From positions 1,116,001-1,180,000 of the forward strand of contig NZ_WRPP01000001.1 of the NCBI RefSeq assembly GCF_009760405.1: a stretch of 64,000 bases of DNA, given 5' to 3'. Under the pieces are notes generated by a model. It did not search any database. It saw only the letters and a list, made by a program, of their open reading frames with translations, and was not told the origin of the DNA. The translations under genes were made by a program, and so were the position numbers. This DNA comes from Nocardia terrae. GTDB lineage: Bacteria > Actinomycetota > Actinomycetes > Mycobacteriales > Mycobacteriaceae. How positions within the stretch are numbered: position 1 is the first letter of the stretch; each line of letters begins with the position of its first letter. This document shows positions 33,087 through 54,578 of the stretch, piece after piece.

Positions 33087-33290
33087 TCAGCGGTCGTCGC
33101 CGTAGCGGCCGTCGAGCCGGACGCAGGCGGCGGGGTAGATGCCGCCGGTGCTGTCGGTGACGAAGCGTTGTGCGGCCAGGGATTTGGCGGGCGGTGCGTC
33201 GCCGGAGGCGTCGCCGATCATTTCGGTGACCCCGGCACCGGCGAGAATCATGCCTGCGGTGGTGACCAGCAAAAGGGCCGAGCGCTTCAT
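33087..33290 (-). CDS. small secreted or membrane-anchored protein
   Basis: A 67-residue protein with a typical signal sequence (MKRSALLLVTTAGMILAGAG) and a short mature part of ~45 residues containing one cysteine (YPAACVRLDGRYGDDR). A strong ribosome site (GGGAGAGGG) stands just before ATG 33290, which supports it as real. Without a visible signal-peptidase motif it could remain anchored. No family was recognised. It converges on the penicillin-binding gene with three bases between stops, and a 206-base region upstream separates it from the nitrobindin-like gene. Confidence 0.6.
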   Translation of the reverse strand: MKRSALLLVTTAGMILAGAGVTEMIGDASGDAPPAKSLAAQRFVTDSTGGIYPAACVRLDGRYGDDR

Positions 33291-33496
33291 GTCCCTCTCC
33301 CTTGTTTGGGGATGAGTTAGGAAGCCCGAACGGTCTGTTACGGGGTTCCGTGCTCATTAGGGTTGGCTGACTGTTTGCCAATGCAAGGAACGGTAATCGG
33401 TCATTTATGCCGAAGCAAGACATAAGTGTGCCGCCGCACACCCGTCAAAAGAGGGGGCAGCAGGTCGCGGCCGAGTTTGCTACGAGAAGTTCGCCG

Positions 33497-33997
33497 TCAA
33501 TTCGCACGCTGCATGGTCGCGGCCAGATGGTGGGTCAGCGGTTGCTGGACCGCCGCCATTCGCAGCGAGTACTCGAGGGTGTCGCCCGCGACGGTGATGG
33601 TCCGGCCCAGCGCGGTCACCGATTTGGCGCTGCTGCTCAGCCCGATCGAGGTGGAGTCGAGTTCGAGCCGCAACTCACCGTCCTCGTTGACGAGGCGCCC
33701 CTCGCAGATCTCGGTGATCCCGGTCGGATGGGCCAGGATCAGCTCGATCCGATCGGGCCCGGTGGCCCGCAGGTATCCGGTCTCGCTGTGCATGGGCCGG
33801 CTGCCGTCGGCCGCGCGGGTGCGCTGCCGGTAGGTCAGGAACGGCCGCCCGACATGCCCGAAGTGCACTTCCTCCAGATACTCGAACGATTCGATGGTCG
33901 GGTATTCGCCTCGGCCGCGACCACGCCAGGTCCCCAGCAGCGGGGCGAGGTGGGCGATATCGGGATGGGGCGCGACGGCGGTTTCGGGTTCGAGCAC
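33497..33997 (-). CDS. nitrobindin-like heme-binding beta-barrel protein
   Basis: A 166-residue protein of the THAP4/nitrobindin family (DUF1794, Rv2717c-like), ten-stranded barrels that bind ferric heme and isomerise peroxynitrite or bind NO. The signature GTWRGRGRGEYPTI lies at the first strand, followed by YLEEVHFGHVGRPFLTYRQRT and HSETGYLR. The proximal histidine in the family sits in the C-terminal part; here THHLAAT has two candidates. GTG 33997 begins the protein with a short acidic lead. It is likely cytoplasmic and protective against nitrosative stress. It stands alone between a small secreted gene and the LCP gene. Confidence 0.85.
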   Translation of the reverse strand: MLEPETAVAPHPDIAHLAPLLGTWRGRGRGEYPTIESFEYLEEVHFGHVGRPFLTYRQRTRAADGSRPMHSETGYLRATGPDRIELILAHPTGITEICEGRLVNEDGELRLELDSTSIGLSSSAKSVTALGRTITVAGDTLEYSLRMAAVQQPLTHHLAATMQRAN

Positions 33998-34085
33998 GGC
34001 GGTCAGCTTAATCCGCTCGCCCGATCCCGGTAGCCCCTCGACGCGCCGACCGCGAGGTATTTACGGAAAGGGGGATGGACCGCGG

Positions 34086-35828
34086 TCACTTCACACAGGG
34101 GACGCCGCTGGAGTCCATGGTCGACAGGTCGGTCGGGGCCGGGGCGTTGTCGCCGGTCTGGGTGGCCGCGACCGGGGCCGGCGGCGGGGTGGTGGCGGTC
34201 GTCTTGGTCGTCGTGGCGGTGTCACTGACGGTGGCGGCGAGATCGGCGATCGGACCCGTGGCGGCCGAGTCGCTGCCGACCACCAGTTCGATCGTGTTCG
34301 AGGCCAGACTGCTGGACTTGGTGGCGGTCAGGCCCAGCTGGGAGGCGAGTGCGTTGGCCGCCATGTCGGCGCCGGGGGCGTAGCTGAGGGTGCTCGATGT
34401 GCGGTCGGCGCCCGTGGTCGCCGTGCCCGGGGTGAATCCCTTGGCCGCCAGCGCGGTTTCGAGCTTGCCCGCCAGACCGGAGACGCCGGAGCTGTTGGTG
34501 ACGTCGATCGTCATGCTGGTCGCGCCGGGGATGGTGGTCGAGGCCGGGGTCGCCGAGGTGGCGGCGTTCGACGAATTGGGCTGGGGGAGCAGGCCCTTCA
34601 CGATGCCGTGGATCTCGTCCAGATCCACGATATTGATGTCCTCGCCCTCCTCGTTCTGCCCGAAGTCCTTGACCGGCAGGGTGAACAGCGACATGCCGCC
34701 GCCCATTAGACCGGTCGCGCGGTGCATGAAGTCGATCAGATCCAGCGAGTCGTCGAACCACATGTTCTGCTTGGCGACATCGAGCAGCTTCTGCAGCGTG
34801 CCGGTATTGGCCAGCGTGCCGTTGTTGTTGAGCTTGTGCGCCAGCGACACGATGAACGCCTGCTGGCGGCGGGTGCGGTCGAGGTCGGTGAAGTTCAGCG
34901 TCTCGTCCGGATCGCGACGCTGGCGCACGAAGGCCATGGCCTGCGAGGCGTCGATGTCCTGGGAGCCCTTCACGAAGTCGGCGCCGGAGAAGTTGTCGGA
35001 GGTCTTCTCGTTCAGGCACACCGTGATCGGCTGCACCGCCTGCGCGATCTGGAAGAACGCGGCGAGGGTCACCTCCACCGAGTTGTTGACCTTCACGTTG
35101 TTGCCCAGGAAGGTCTTCACCGTATTGATCTCGGCCACCCGGCCCGCATTGCGCGCCTTCTGCTCGAGTTCCTCGTCCACCGGTTCGGCGGTGGTGGAGG
35201 TCGAGGCCGACTTGCTGGTGGTCTTCCCGGCCGCCGCCTGGAGCTTCTCCTTTTCCTTCTCGTAGGCGAAACCGTAGGCCTGCTTGATCTTTCCCTTGCA
35301 CGGGCTGCTGTAGAGGCAGGCGGCCGGGTCCAGGGTCACGTAGTCGTCGCGGGGAATCGAGATTCCGGTGGCCTTCGACCCGTCACCCGGAATGTGCAGC
35401 AGGATCAGCACATTCGAGTTGTAGCCGCCGACGCTGTCGTCACCGGCGTGGATCGCGTCGTACATGTCCTGCGGCAGCGGATACCCGCGCTCGTCCAGGC
35501 GACTGTCCAGGCCCATGATCAGAATGTTCTGATCCGAATGTTTGCCGGGATCCGGCTTGTCGAGGACGTCGATGTGCGAGGTATTGACGTTCTTCATCAC
35601 ATGGTCGTATTCGCGCCAGGTGAACCCGGTGGTCACGAACACCGCGGCCGCGAGCACCAGACCCGCGCCCCGCCCGGCGAGCAGCGCCCGCCGCGCCCGC
35701 GGCGGCGTCGCTTTCCGCCGCCGACGCGCACCGCGCGGACCACCCGGATTCGGACCCCCCTGATACGGGCGCAACGGTGTCGTCACCGGGTCTTCGATCG
35801 CCCGGCGGCTCGCCCGTGTGTAGCTCAT
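34086..35828 (-). CDS. LytR-CpsA-Psr (LCP) family cell-wall ligase with LytR_C domain
   Basis: A 580-residue enzyme that in mycolic-acid bacteria attaches arabinogalactan to peptidoglycan. A basic cytoplasmic N-terminus is followed by one membrane helix (~49-68) and the LCP domain (~98-385), with NILIMGLDSR, SNVLILLHI, GISIPRDDYV and the arginine-rich AMAFVRQRRDPDE and DLDRTRRQQAFI motifs that bind polyprenyl pyrophosphate and metal. It has a low-complexity insertion rich in Lys/Ser/Thr (~195-225). A LytR_C domain (~435-520) and a Thr/Ala/Pro tail end the protein. ATG 35828 follows TATATT at leaderless spacing. It lies 75 bases behind the NRPS-exporter operon but seems independently transcribed. 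Confidence 0.92.
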   Translation of the reverse strand: MSYTRASRRAIEDPVTTPLRPYQGGPNPGGPRGARRRRKATPPRARRALLAGRGAGLVLAAAVFVTTGFTWREYDHVMKNVNTSHIDVLDKPDPGKHSDQNILIMGLDSRLDERGYPLPQDMYDAIHAGDDSVGGYNSNVLILLHIPGDGSKATGISIPRDDYVTLDPAACLYSSPCKGKIKQAYGFAYEKEKEKLQAAAGKTTSKSASTSTTAEPVDEELEQKARNAGRVAEINTVKTFLGNNVKVNNSVEVTLAAFFQIAQAVQPITVCLNEKTSDNFSGADFVKGSQDIDASQAMAFVRQRRDPDETLNFTDLDRTRRQQAFIVSLAHKLNNNGTLANTGTLQKLLDVAKQNMWFDDSLDLIDFMHRATGLMGGGMSLFTLPVKDFGQNEEGEDINIVDLDEIHGIVKGLLPQPNSSNAATSATPASTTIPGATSMTIDVTNSSGVSGLAGKLETALAAKGFTPGTATTGADRTSSTLSYAPGADMAANALASQLGLTATKSSSLASNTIELVVGSDSAATGPIADLAATVSDTATTTKTTATTPPPAPVAATQTGDNAPAPTDLSTMDSSGVPCVK

Positions 35829-35836
35829 AACGATCG

Positions 35837-35842
35837 AATATA
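35837..35842 (-). promoter_or_regulatory. -10 box for leaderless LCP gene
   Basis: On the minus strand TATATT ends eight bases before ATG 35828. It is one of the best -10 matches in the window and lacks a following ribosome site. Confidence 0.55.
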
Positions 35843-35876
35843 GGCATCGACGGCGATTCGGACCATTTGTCCAACT

Positions 35877-35896
35877 CGCCGGACCTTTATCCGGCG
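35877..35896 (-). terminator. stem-loop ending the NRPS-exporter operon
   Basis: CGCCGGA (35877-35883) pairs with TCCGGCG (35890-35896) around a six-base loop, seven bases past the stop of the last permease gene. The stem is short and without a U-tract. Confidence 0.4.
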
Positions 35897-35903
35897 GGAA
35901 GGG

Positions 35904-36725
35904 TCAGCGCCGGCTGGCTCGGCGGTAGCCGTAGGCGGCGGGCACGGCGAAGACGACGATCAGGCCGAAGGACCAGGCGAGGGTCTGGGTCAGCGGGGAA
36001 GCGATCGGCCCGCCTTCGGCCAGGGCGCGCATGGTGTCGACGGCGACGGACATGGGCTGGTGGCTGACCACCGGTTGGATCCACTTGGGGTAGGCGCCCA
36101 ACGGGACGAAACCGCTGCTGAAGAACATGAGCAGGGAAGAGAGCAGGGCGATCGCCTCGACCAGGGTCGATTTGGCGGTGAAGACCGCGATGGCGGTGAC
36201 CATGGTCGCGAAGGCCAGGCCGAACAGGACCGGAAGCCACAGGAAGGCGAAGGCTTGCAGCGGGCCTTGCCGAAAGCGGAAGCCCAGCGCCATCCCGAAC
36301 AGGATGATGACGACGGTCCCGGCGAAGATGCGGCAGCCCTCGGCGAGAATGCGGGCGGCCAGCCCCGACGCGCGATGCACCGGCAGGACCCAGAAGCGGG
36401 ACAGGATCCCGGCCTCGCGTTCGCGGCCGAGCATGACGCCGCTGGCCACGGTTCCCGAGAGCGCGCCGACCAGCGTCACCATGGGCGTCGAGCCGTAGAG
36501 GGCGCTGTGGCCGGAGAACTTCTGGATCTGCGAGCCCACCACGATGTCGAGCATGAGCAGCAGCAGGCACGGCACGATGAGCGTTTCGAGCAGCGTGATC
36601 GGGTCGCGGACCCAGCGCAGCAGCAGGCGCTGGGTTTGAATCCAGGTGTGCCGCAACAGGGCCGGGACGGTGGCCTCGCCGAAGTCGAGGGTATCGGTGA
36701 GTCTGGGGCGGTCGAGGGTTGCCAT
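35904..36725 (-). CDS. ABC-2 type exporter permease, second subunit
   Basis: A 273-residue membrane protein with six helices typical of ABC-2/DrrB-like permeases: an N-terminal amphipathic segment (HTWIQTQRLLLRWVRDP), then helices including ITLLETLIVPCLLLLMLDIVV and a conserved SGVMLGREREAGILSRFWVLP loop. It starts at ATG 36725, which shares one base with the stop of the preceding permease (TGATG). Together with that permease and the ATPase it forms a DrrABC-type exporter, downstream of and coupled to the NRPS. The likely cargo is the NRPS product. The frame extends upstream into a less plausible start. Confidence 0.85.
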   Translation of the reverse strand: MATLDRPRLTDTLDFGEATVPALLRHTWIQTQRLLLRWVRDPITLLETLIVPCLLLLMLDIVVGSQIQKFSGHSALYGSTPMVTLVGALSGTVASGVMLGREREAGILSRFWVLPVHRASGLAARILAEGCRIFAGTVVIILFGMALGFRFRQGPLQAFAFLWLPVLFGLAFATMVTAIAVFTAKSTLVEAIALLSSLLMFFSSGFVPLGAYPKWIQPVVSHQPMSVAVDTMRALAEGGPIASPLTQTLAWSFGLIVVFAVPAAYGYRRASRR

Positions 36726-37558
36726 CACGACCTCTTCAGGTTTTGCCGGGCGATGAAGTAGCAGGACACCGCGATGATGGCGGCGATCCACAGCAGCGGC
36801 GGCGTCATGAGCGACCAGGTGACCGGATGCGCCTTGCCGAGGCTGTCGCCGCCGAGCGCGCGCAGGCCCTCCGCGAACTGCGATACCGGCTGATTACGCA
36901 CGAAAAGCTGGACCCAGTGCGGGAATTGGTGGGCGGGGGCCAGTCCGGTGGAGAGCATGCCGAGGATGAGCGGCGGCAGCACCAGCATCTGGGTGGTGGC
37001 CTCGGGGCTGCGGGTCCAGGTGCCGATGGCGTCCGCGCCGAGACAGAACGCGATGCCGATGAGCAGTGAGAGGGCGAGCATCCCGAGGCTGTGCGCGGCC
37101 CCGCCGTGGAAGCGGAACCCGATCCAGTAGGTGCTCGCCACGGCCGAGGCGATGCCGATGAGCAGTCGGAAGACGTTGGAGGACAAGCGCGCCGCGGCGG
37201 GGACGAGCGGGTGCATGGGCATGGAGTCGAAGCGCCGATCCAGCCCGGAGACCGCGTCGGTGGCGGCCCGGAAGGCGGCTGAGACCGCGGTGAAGGCGGC
37301 GGCCTGCAGGAAGACGATGGGCGCCATGAACTGCGCGTAGCTCGAGAATCCCAGTCCGGCGAAGGTCATCACGCGGTTGAGGGGGATATAGAAGCTGACG
37401 GTGAAGGTGATGGGCGCGAGGATGGCGGTGGCGATCTCGCCGGTCTGCACCGAGGGCACGATGAGCCGCACCGTGAGCACCCACCACTGCGCCAGGGTGG
37501 ATTGTGTGGCGCGGGCATCGGTGAGCCAGCCGTTGGGCGCGGCTGCCACGGCGGTCAT
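36725..37558 (-). CDS. ABC-2 type exporter permease, first subunit
   Basis: A 277-residue membrane protein of the same family as its downstream neighbour, with WWVLTVRLIVPSVQTGEIATAI before the first helix, APITFTVSFYIPLNRVM, and an AATDAVSGLDRRFDSMPMHP loop. Six helices are expected. ATG 37558 overlaps the ATPase stop by four bases (ATGA), showing coupled translation. Paired non-identical permeases and one ATPase are the layout of DrrABC exporters used by mycobacteria for phthiocerol lipids and by actinomycetes for antibiotics and lipopeptides. Confidence 0.83.
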   Translation of the reverse strand: MTAVAAAPNGWLTDARATQSTLAQWWVLTVRLIVPSVQTGEIATAILAPITFTVSFYIPLNRVMTFAGLGFSSYAQFMAPIVFLQAAAFTAVSAAFRAATDAVSGLDRRFDSMPMHPLVPAAARLSSNVFRLLIGIASAVASTYWIGFRFHGGAAHSLGMLALSLLIGIAFCLGADAIGTWTRSPEATTQMLVLPPLILGMLSTGLAPAHQFPHWVQLFVRNQPVSQFAEGLRALGGDSLGKAHPVTWSLMTPPLLWIAAIIAVSCYFIARQNLKRS

Positions 37559-38627
37559 GCCCGGGTCCGATCCTCGACGGTGAAGCGCCCGTCCGCCGTC
37601 CGGAACCGCACGGACGGCGAATCCTCCTCCGGTTCCTCGGTTTTGGCGATGTGCCCGGTGAGTTCGAGGAACACGTCGTCGAGTGAGGGCCGCCGCAGCG
37701 CGATGTCGACCAGTTCCATTCCGGCCGCGTCCAATCGGCGCAGCGCCTCGGCGAGGGTCTTGGCCCCCTCGGGTGCGGGGATGGCGATCCGGTCCGAATC
37801 GCCGGTCAGCGCTTCGCGATTGGCGGCGGGCAGCAGATCGCCGAGCGCGCGGGCGATGAACGGCAGGTCCTCCATGCGCAGCGGCACGATCTCGCAGTAG
37901 CTGCCGCCGGTGCGGGCCTTGAGTTCGTCGGCGGTGCCGTCGGCGATGACCACGCCGTGGTCGATGACGATGATGCGGTCGCACAGCGCGTCGGCCTCTT
38001 CCAGGTACTGCGTGGTGAGCAGCGTGGTGATGCCGTGCTTGCGGAAGCCGCCGACCAGGTCCCAGACGCCTTGGCGGCTGCGCGGATCCAGTCCGGTGGT
38101 GGGTTCGTCGAGGAACACCACCTCGGGCCGCACCACCAGCCCGCAGGCGATGTCGATGCGCCGCCGCATACCGCCGGAGTAGGTGCCGACCCGGCGTCCG
38201 GCGGCCTGCACGAGGTCGAATTCCTCGACCAGTTCGTCGGCGCGGGCGCGGGCGGCGCGTTTGCGCAGCCCCATGAGGCGACCGAACATGACGAGGTTCT
38301 CGTACCCGGACAGCGCGTCGTCGAGCGCGGCGAACTGCCCGGTCAGCATGATGGATCGGCGTACCGCGGCGGCGTCGGTGACCACGTCGTGCCCGGCGAC
38401 CAGAGCGCGTCCGGCATCGGGGGCGATGAGGGTCGAGAGGATATTGACCGTGGTGGTCTTGCCCGCGCCATTGGGCCCGAGAATGCCGAGCACCTCCCCG
38501 GGCGCGGCCCGGAAGGTGATGCCGCGCAGCGCCTGCACCGCGCCGAACGATTTCTCGACGTTCTCGACCACGACGCCGTCGAAACTGGTTTCCACGTTTG
38601 TTGTATCGGGTTTGCCATTGTCGGTGT

Positions 38628-38631
<4 letters not shown>
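37555..38631 (-). CDS. DrrA-like ABC exporter ATPase
   Basis: A 358-residue nucleotide-binding subunit. Walker A is [10 protein letters not shown], the Q-loop region ends in [10 protein letters not shown], the signature is [10 protein letters not shown], Walker B is [15 protein letters not shown], and a switch-histidine region follows ([11 protein letters not shown]). The C-terminal ~110 residues are the accessory domain usual in DrrA ([16 protein letters not shown]). It starts at GTG 38631, whose last two bases begin the TGA stop of the NRPS gene (GTGA). It then overlaps the first permease by four bases. That chain of overlaps makes the exporter an integral part of the NRPS operon. Confidence 0.9.
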
Positions 38632-52067
<13,436 letters not shown>

Positions 52068-52107
52068 GCTGCTGAGACCTTCTGCGGCCGAGAGAGATTC
52101 GGTCTCG

Positions 52108-52179
52108 TCATTCCGGCGTGCCTCTGGCCGGAATCCACCCAGGTTGCTGTGGATCCCGGCCGGGAGCATGCCGGGATGA
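52108..52179. repeat. REP-like imperfect palindrome upstream of the NRPS gene
   Basis: The 31-base arms 52108-52138 and 52149-52179 pair over most of their length (about 25 of 31) around a ten-base loop. The wording (tcattccggcgtgc, gccggaatccac, gtggatcccggcc, catgccgggatga) recalls short dispersed repeats I associate with high-GC genomes. It separates the adenylation-fragment gene from the NRPS start. Only one copy was noticed in the window. Confidence 0.6.
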
Positions 52180-52202
52180 CGGGCGGGGTGTCGTCGATCT
52201 TT

Positions 52203-52607
52203 CTAGGAAGCCTTCTTGGCCAGGCGGAGTTCGGCGTCGGTGAGCGGCGCGTCCGAGCCGGTGAGGTAGCCCACCAGCGTGGAGCGCTCGTCGAGCACCA
52301 GCCAGCGGCTCGCGTCGGTGATCAGCTCTCGGCCGGCCTTGGTGGTGATGCCGAAATCGACACGGGCCAAGGTGGATTCGGTGGTGAGCGGCACCGGCGT
52401 GGCGCCGGTCTTGGCAATCGCCAGGCGGGACACCATCGCCTCGAGCTGCGGGGTCTCCGCGATCGCGATGCGGGCGCCGGGGTGGGCTCCGAGGCGCAGC
52501 AGCATGCGCGCCAGGCGGTTGCTCCAACGGTCCAGCTCCGCGTTGTTCAGTTCGCAGTCGGCGGCGGTCACCGCGATGGAGGCGGGCGATTCGACCGGCT
52601 TGCACAT
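52203..52607 (-). CDS. stand-alone N-terminal fragment of an adenylation domain
   Basis: A 134-residue protein that matches only the first quarter of NRPS adenylation domains: ELDRWSNRLARMLLRLGAHP and RLAIAKTGATPVPL correspond to core motifs A1-A2, and DASRWLVLDERSTL to the strand before motif A3. It then ends, so the ATP-binding TSGSTG loop, substrate pocket and catalytic lysine are all missing. It has an ATG (52607) with GAGAGG ten bases upstream and no frame disruption, so it is likely expressed with the NRPS 135 bases downstream. It may be a relic of a lost module or a non-enzymatic partner protein. Activity as an adenylating enzyme is excluded. Confidence 0.65.
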   Translation of the reverse strand: MCKPVESPASIAVTAADCELNNAELDRWSNRLARMLLRLGAHPGARIAIAETPQLEAMVSRLAIAKTGATPVPLTTESTLARVDFGITTKAGRELITDASRWLVLDERSTLVGYLTGSDAPLTDAELRLAKKAS

Positions 52608-52771
52608 CGAACATCATCCTCTCGGAGGGGGCGCTTGCGGTGGTGTTCGGGATGTATCCACTCTCGCCCGTGCAGGTCGTGGCCGATAGCGACCACAGTG
52701 CTGCCCGATTCCGCTCCGAGGGTGCGGGTTCATCCACCCTGGGGTGGGTGGAAGATCAGCCGCTCATTCGA

Positions 52772-53641
52772 TCATGGCTTTTTCCCCAGCTCGTCGATGG
52801 CCTGCGAGATCATCGTGATGGAGTCGCGGGGGCTCAGCGCCATGGCGCGCAACTGGTCGAACATGACGCCGTAGCGGCGCACCTCCGGGTGGCCCTCGAT
52901 CAGCTCGTCGCTGGCGATGCCCTCCACGTAGACCAGTTCGGGGTCGGCGGGATCCGGGAAGTCGAGCAGCGTGAACGAGCCCAGCATGCCCGGGTGCGCG
53001 CCGGCGTCGAAGGGCAGGATCTGCAGGATCACATTGCGCTTCTCGGTGTGCTCGAGCAGCTGGGTGAACTGCTGCACCATCACCTCCGCGCCGCCCACCA
53101 GACGCCGGATGACGGCCTCGTCGAGCACCACCCACAGCTCCAGCGGGTCGTCCTTGATGAGCACCTTCGATCGCTCCTGCCGGGCCCGGATGCGTTGCTC
53201 GATAACCTGATCCGAGACCTTGGGCATGGTGGTCTGGTAGACCGCGAGCGCGTACGCCTCGGTCTGCAGCAGGCCGGGGATGTAGGTGGACTGGAAGAAC
53301 CGCGCCGACAGCGCCTCGGCCTCGAAGTTGATGTACGCGCCGTAGACCTCCGACACGGCGTCCTCGAAAGACCGTGCCATGCCGGGGCGTAACGCGTCCA
53401 CCAGCAACTGCAAGGCATCTGAACGCTGCGGCTCGCCGATGCCGTAGAGATCCAGCATCGCGGTCAGGGTGCGGCGCTGTGGCCTGGCCTGAGCCGTCTC
53501 GATCCGGTACAGCGTGGTCACGTTGATGCCGGTCTTGGCGCTGACCACCTCTTTGCTGAGCTGTGCGCCCTCGCGCATCTCGTGCAGCATCGCGGCGAGC
53601 CGCCGCAACCGGACGGTAAGCACCGTGCGCTTGCCTGCCAT
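52772..53641 (-). CDS. XRE family regulator with DUF5753 domain
   Basis: A 289-residue protein. The HTH occupies residues ~14-70: LRRLAAMLHEMREGAQLSKE, VVSAKTGINVTTLYRIETAQ and RRTLTAMLDLYGI. The remainder is DUF5753, recognisable from FFQSTYIPGLLQTEAYALAV, VLDEAVIRRLVGG, NVILQILPFDAGAHPGM and VYVEG. This architecture is abundant in Streptomyces, Nocardia and relatives, where it often works with small DUF397 proteins; none is seen beside it here. ATG 53641 follows AAAGGG. A perfect palindrome in its promoter suggests autoregulation. It stands upstream of the NRPS operon on the same strand and may control it. Confidence 0.88.
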   Translation of the reverse strand: MAGKRTVLTVRLRRLAAMLHEMREGAQLSKEVVSAKTGINVTTLYRIETAQARPQRRTLTAMLDLYGIGEPQRSDALQLLVDALRPGMARSFEDAVSEVYGAYINFEAEALSARFFQSTYIPGLLQTEAYALAVYQTTMPKVSDQVIEQRIRARQERSKVLIKDDPLELWVVLDEAVIRRLVGGAEVMVQQFTQLLEHTEKRNVILQILPFDAGAHPGMLGSFTLLDFPDPADPELVYVEGIASDELIEGHPEVRRYGVMFDQLRAMALSPRDSITMISQAIDELGKKP

Positions 53642-53669
53642 GACAACCCTTTCGCCTGGCGCACTTGCT

Positions 53670-53689
53670 AGAACGCAGTATTGCGTTCT
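53670..53689. promoter_or_regulatory. palindromic operator upstream of the XRE gene
   Basis: AGAACGCA (53670-53677) and TGCGTTCT (53682-53689) are exact reverse complements around GTAT. The site lies 28 bases before the XRE start codon, within its expected promoter, in the divergent region shared with the DUF4254 gene. Confidence 0.55.
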
Positions 53690-53820
53690 TGCATTTGTAA
53701 GAGCATGATCCAGCTAGCCTATTCGTGTACAACCGATCCGATGACCGGTATAGCTGAAATCCGGAGACCAATCATGTTGGTGCGATTAGTGATGCTGTCG
53801 GGTGCGTATGGGGAGTCGCG

Positions 53821-54264
53821 ATGACCATGTCCATAGCCGGTGTTCTGCCGACGGCTCCGCAATTGCTCTGCGCCTTCCAAGGACGGCGTTTTCAAGATCG
53901 AGTTTTGTTGCGGTCGGCGCATGCACTGGCCGAACTGCACGAACGCCGTAACCAGGTGCGTGATCCCATGATGGTCAGTGAGATCGATTGCCGCCGCGGC
54001 GAACTCGTTGACGATATCAACGATTGGGTGGAACAGGAACTGCCACAACACCGCAACGGCGCCACGCTGCACACCGAGAGTCTGGGCGCGGTCGTCGACC
54101 GCATGGCCCGGAGCTGGGTGGAGGCCAATCAGGTGATCGATCACGAGGGCGCGGCCAGTGATAACACCCATAAACACTGGTACCATCTGGCCGAACTGGT
54201 TGACGGCTACACTGATCTCGTAATCGACGTGGCCGGTGGCCGTCGCCGTTTACCAGAACAATGA
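53821..54264 (+). CDS. DUF4254 domain protein
   Basis: A 147-residue, mostly helical cytoplasmic protein. It contains LHERRNQVRDPMMVSEIDCR, RRGELVDDINDWVEQELPQH and NGATLHTESLGAVVDRMA, the conserved blocks of DUF4254, a family of unknown function found mainly in mycolic-acid actinomycetes. The repeated charged and histidine residues (ELHERR, LHTES) could bind a ligand or metal, but nothing is established. It starts at ATG 53821 after GGGGAG (a second in-frame ATG follows two codons later). It is divergent from the XRE regulator with the palindromic operator between. Confidence 0.78.
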   Translation: MTMSIAGVLPTAPQLLCAFQGRRFQDRVLLRSAHALAELHERRNQVRDPMMVSEIDCRRGELVDDINDWVEQELPQHRNGATLHTESLGAVVDRMARSWVEANQVIDHEGAASDNTHKHWYHLAELVDGYTDLVIDVAGGRRRLPEQ

Positions 54265-54578
54265 TTCCAAATGCATTGACACAATTAATGTATTGCTACC
54301 GAATCGTTGATCGTCAGCGGTGACGTCAACCCGAGTAAAGCTATCGGACCAATAGCTCACTCGAACCGTAGGACGTCGCCCGCCCAAGACGGCGGGCGCA
54401 ACGGGGCGCCCCGCCCGGCGTGCCGCGTGGTCGACTGGCGCGGCACGCCCGCCCTGAGCTTTCTGCTTTCCGACCGCACGGTCATCGCGGAGCGCCCGAA
54501 CGCCATTCGCACTGTGTTCGTTTCGCACGAGTGCGGGTGAAATCGGCATTTCACAATGCGAGGGGACGGAGTTCGTCT
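54265..54578. other. 314-base intergenic region with AT-rich start and an inverted repeat
   Basis: The first ~60 bases are unusually AT-rich and contain TTGACA (54276-54281), an exact -35 hexamer without a convincing -10 partner. Further on, GGCGTGCCGCG (54417-54427) and CGCGGCACGCC (54439-54449) form a perfect 11-bp inverted repeat, possibly the terminator of the DUF4254 gene. Short open frames on both strands have no ribosome site or recognisable protein features. Confidence 0.45.

Noticed and set aside
52068..52169. Upstream start (ATG 52169) for the NRPS
   Set aside because: It would place the REP-like hairpin inside the coding sequence and add 34 residues unlike any C domain. ATG 52067 begins next to the C-domain core and has AGAAGG upstream.
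54307..54540. 77-codon plus-strand frame and overlapping 99-codon minus-strand frame
   Set aside because: No ribosome site, a TTG start for the plus frame, and an inverted repeat inside; neither has protein-like features.
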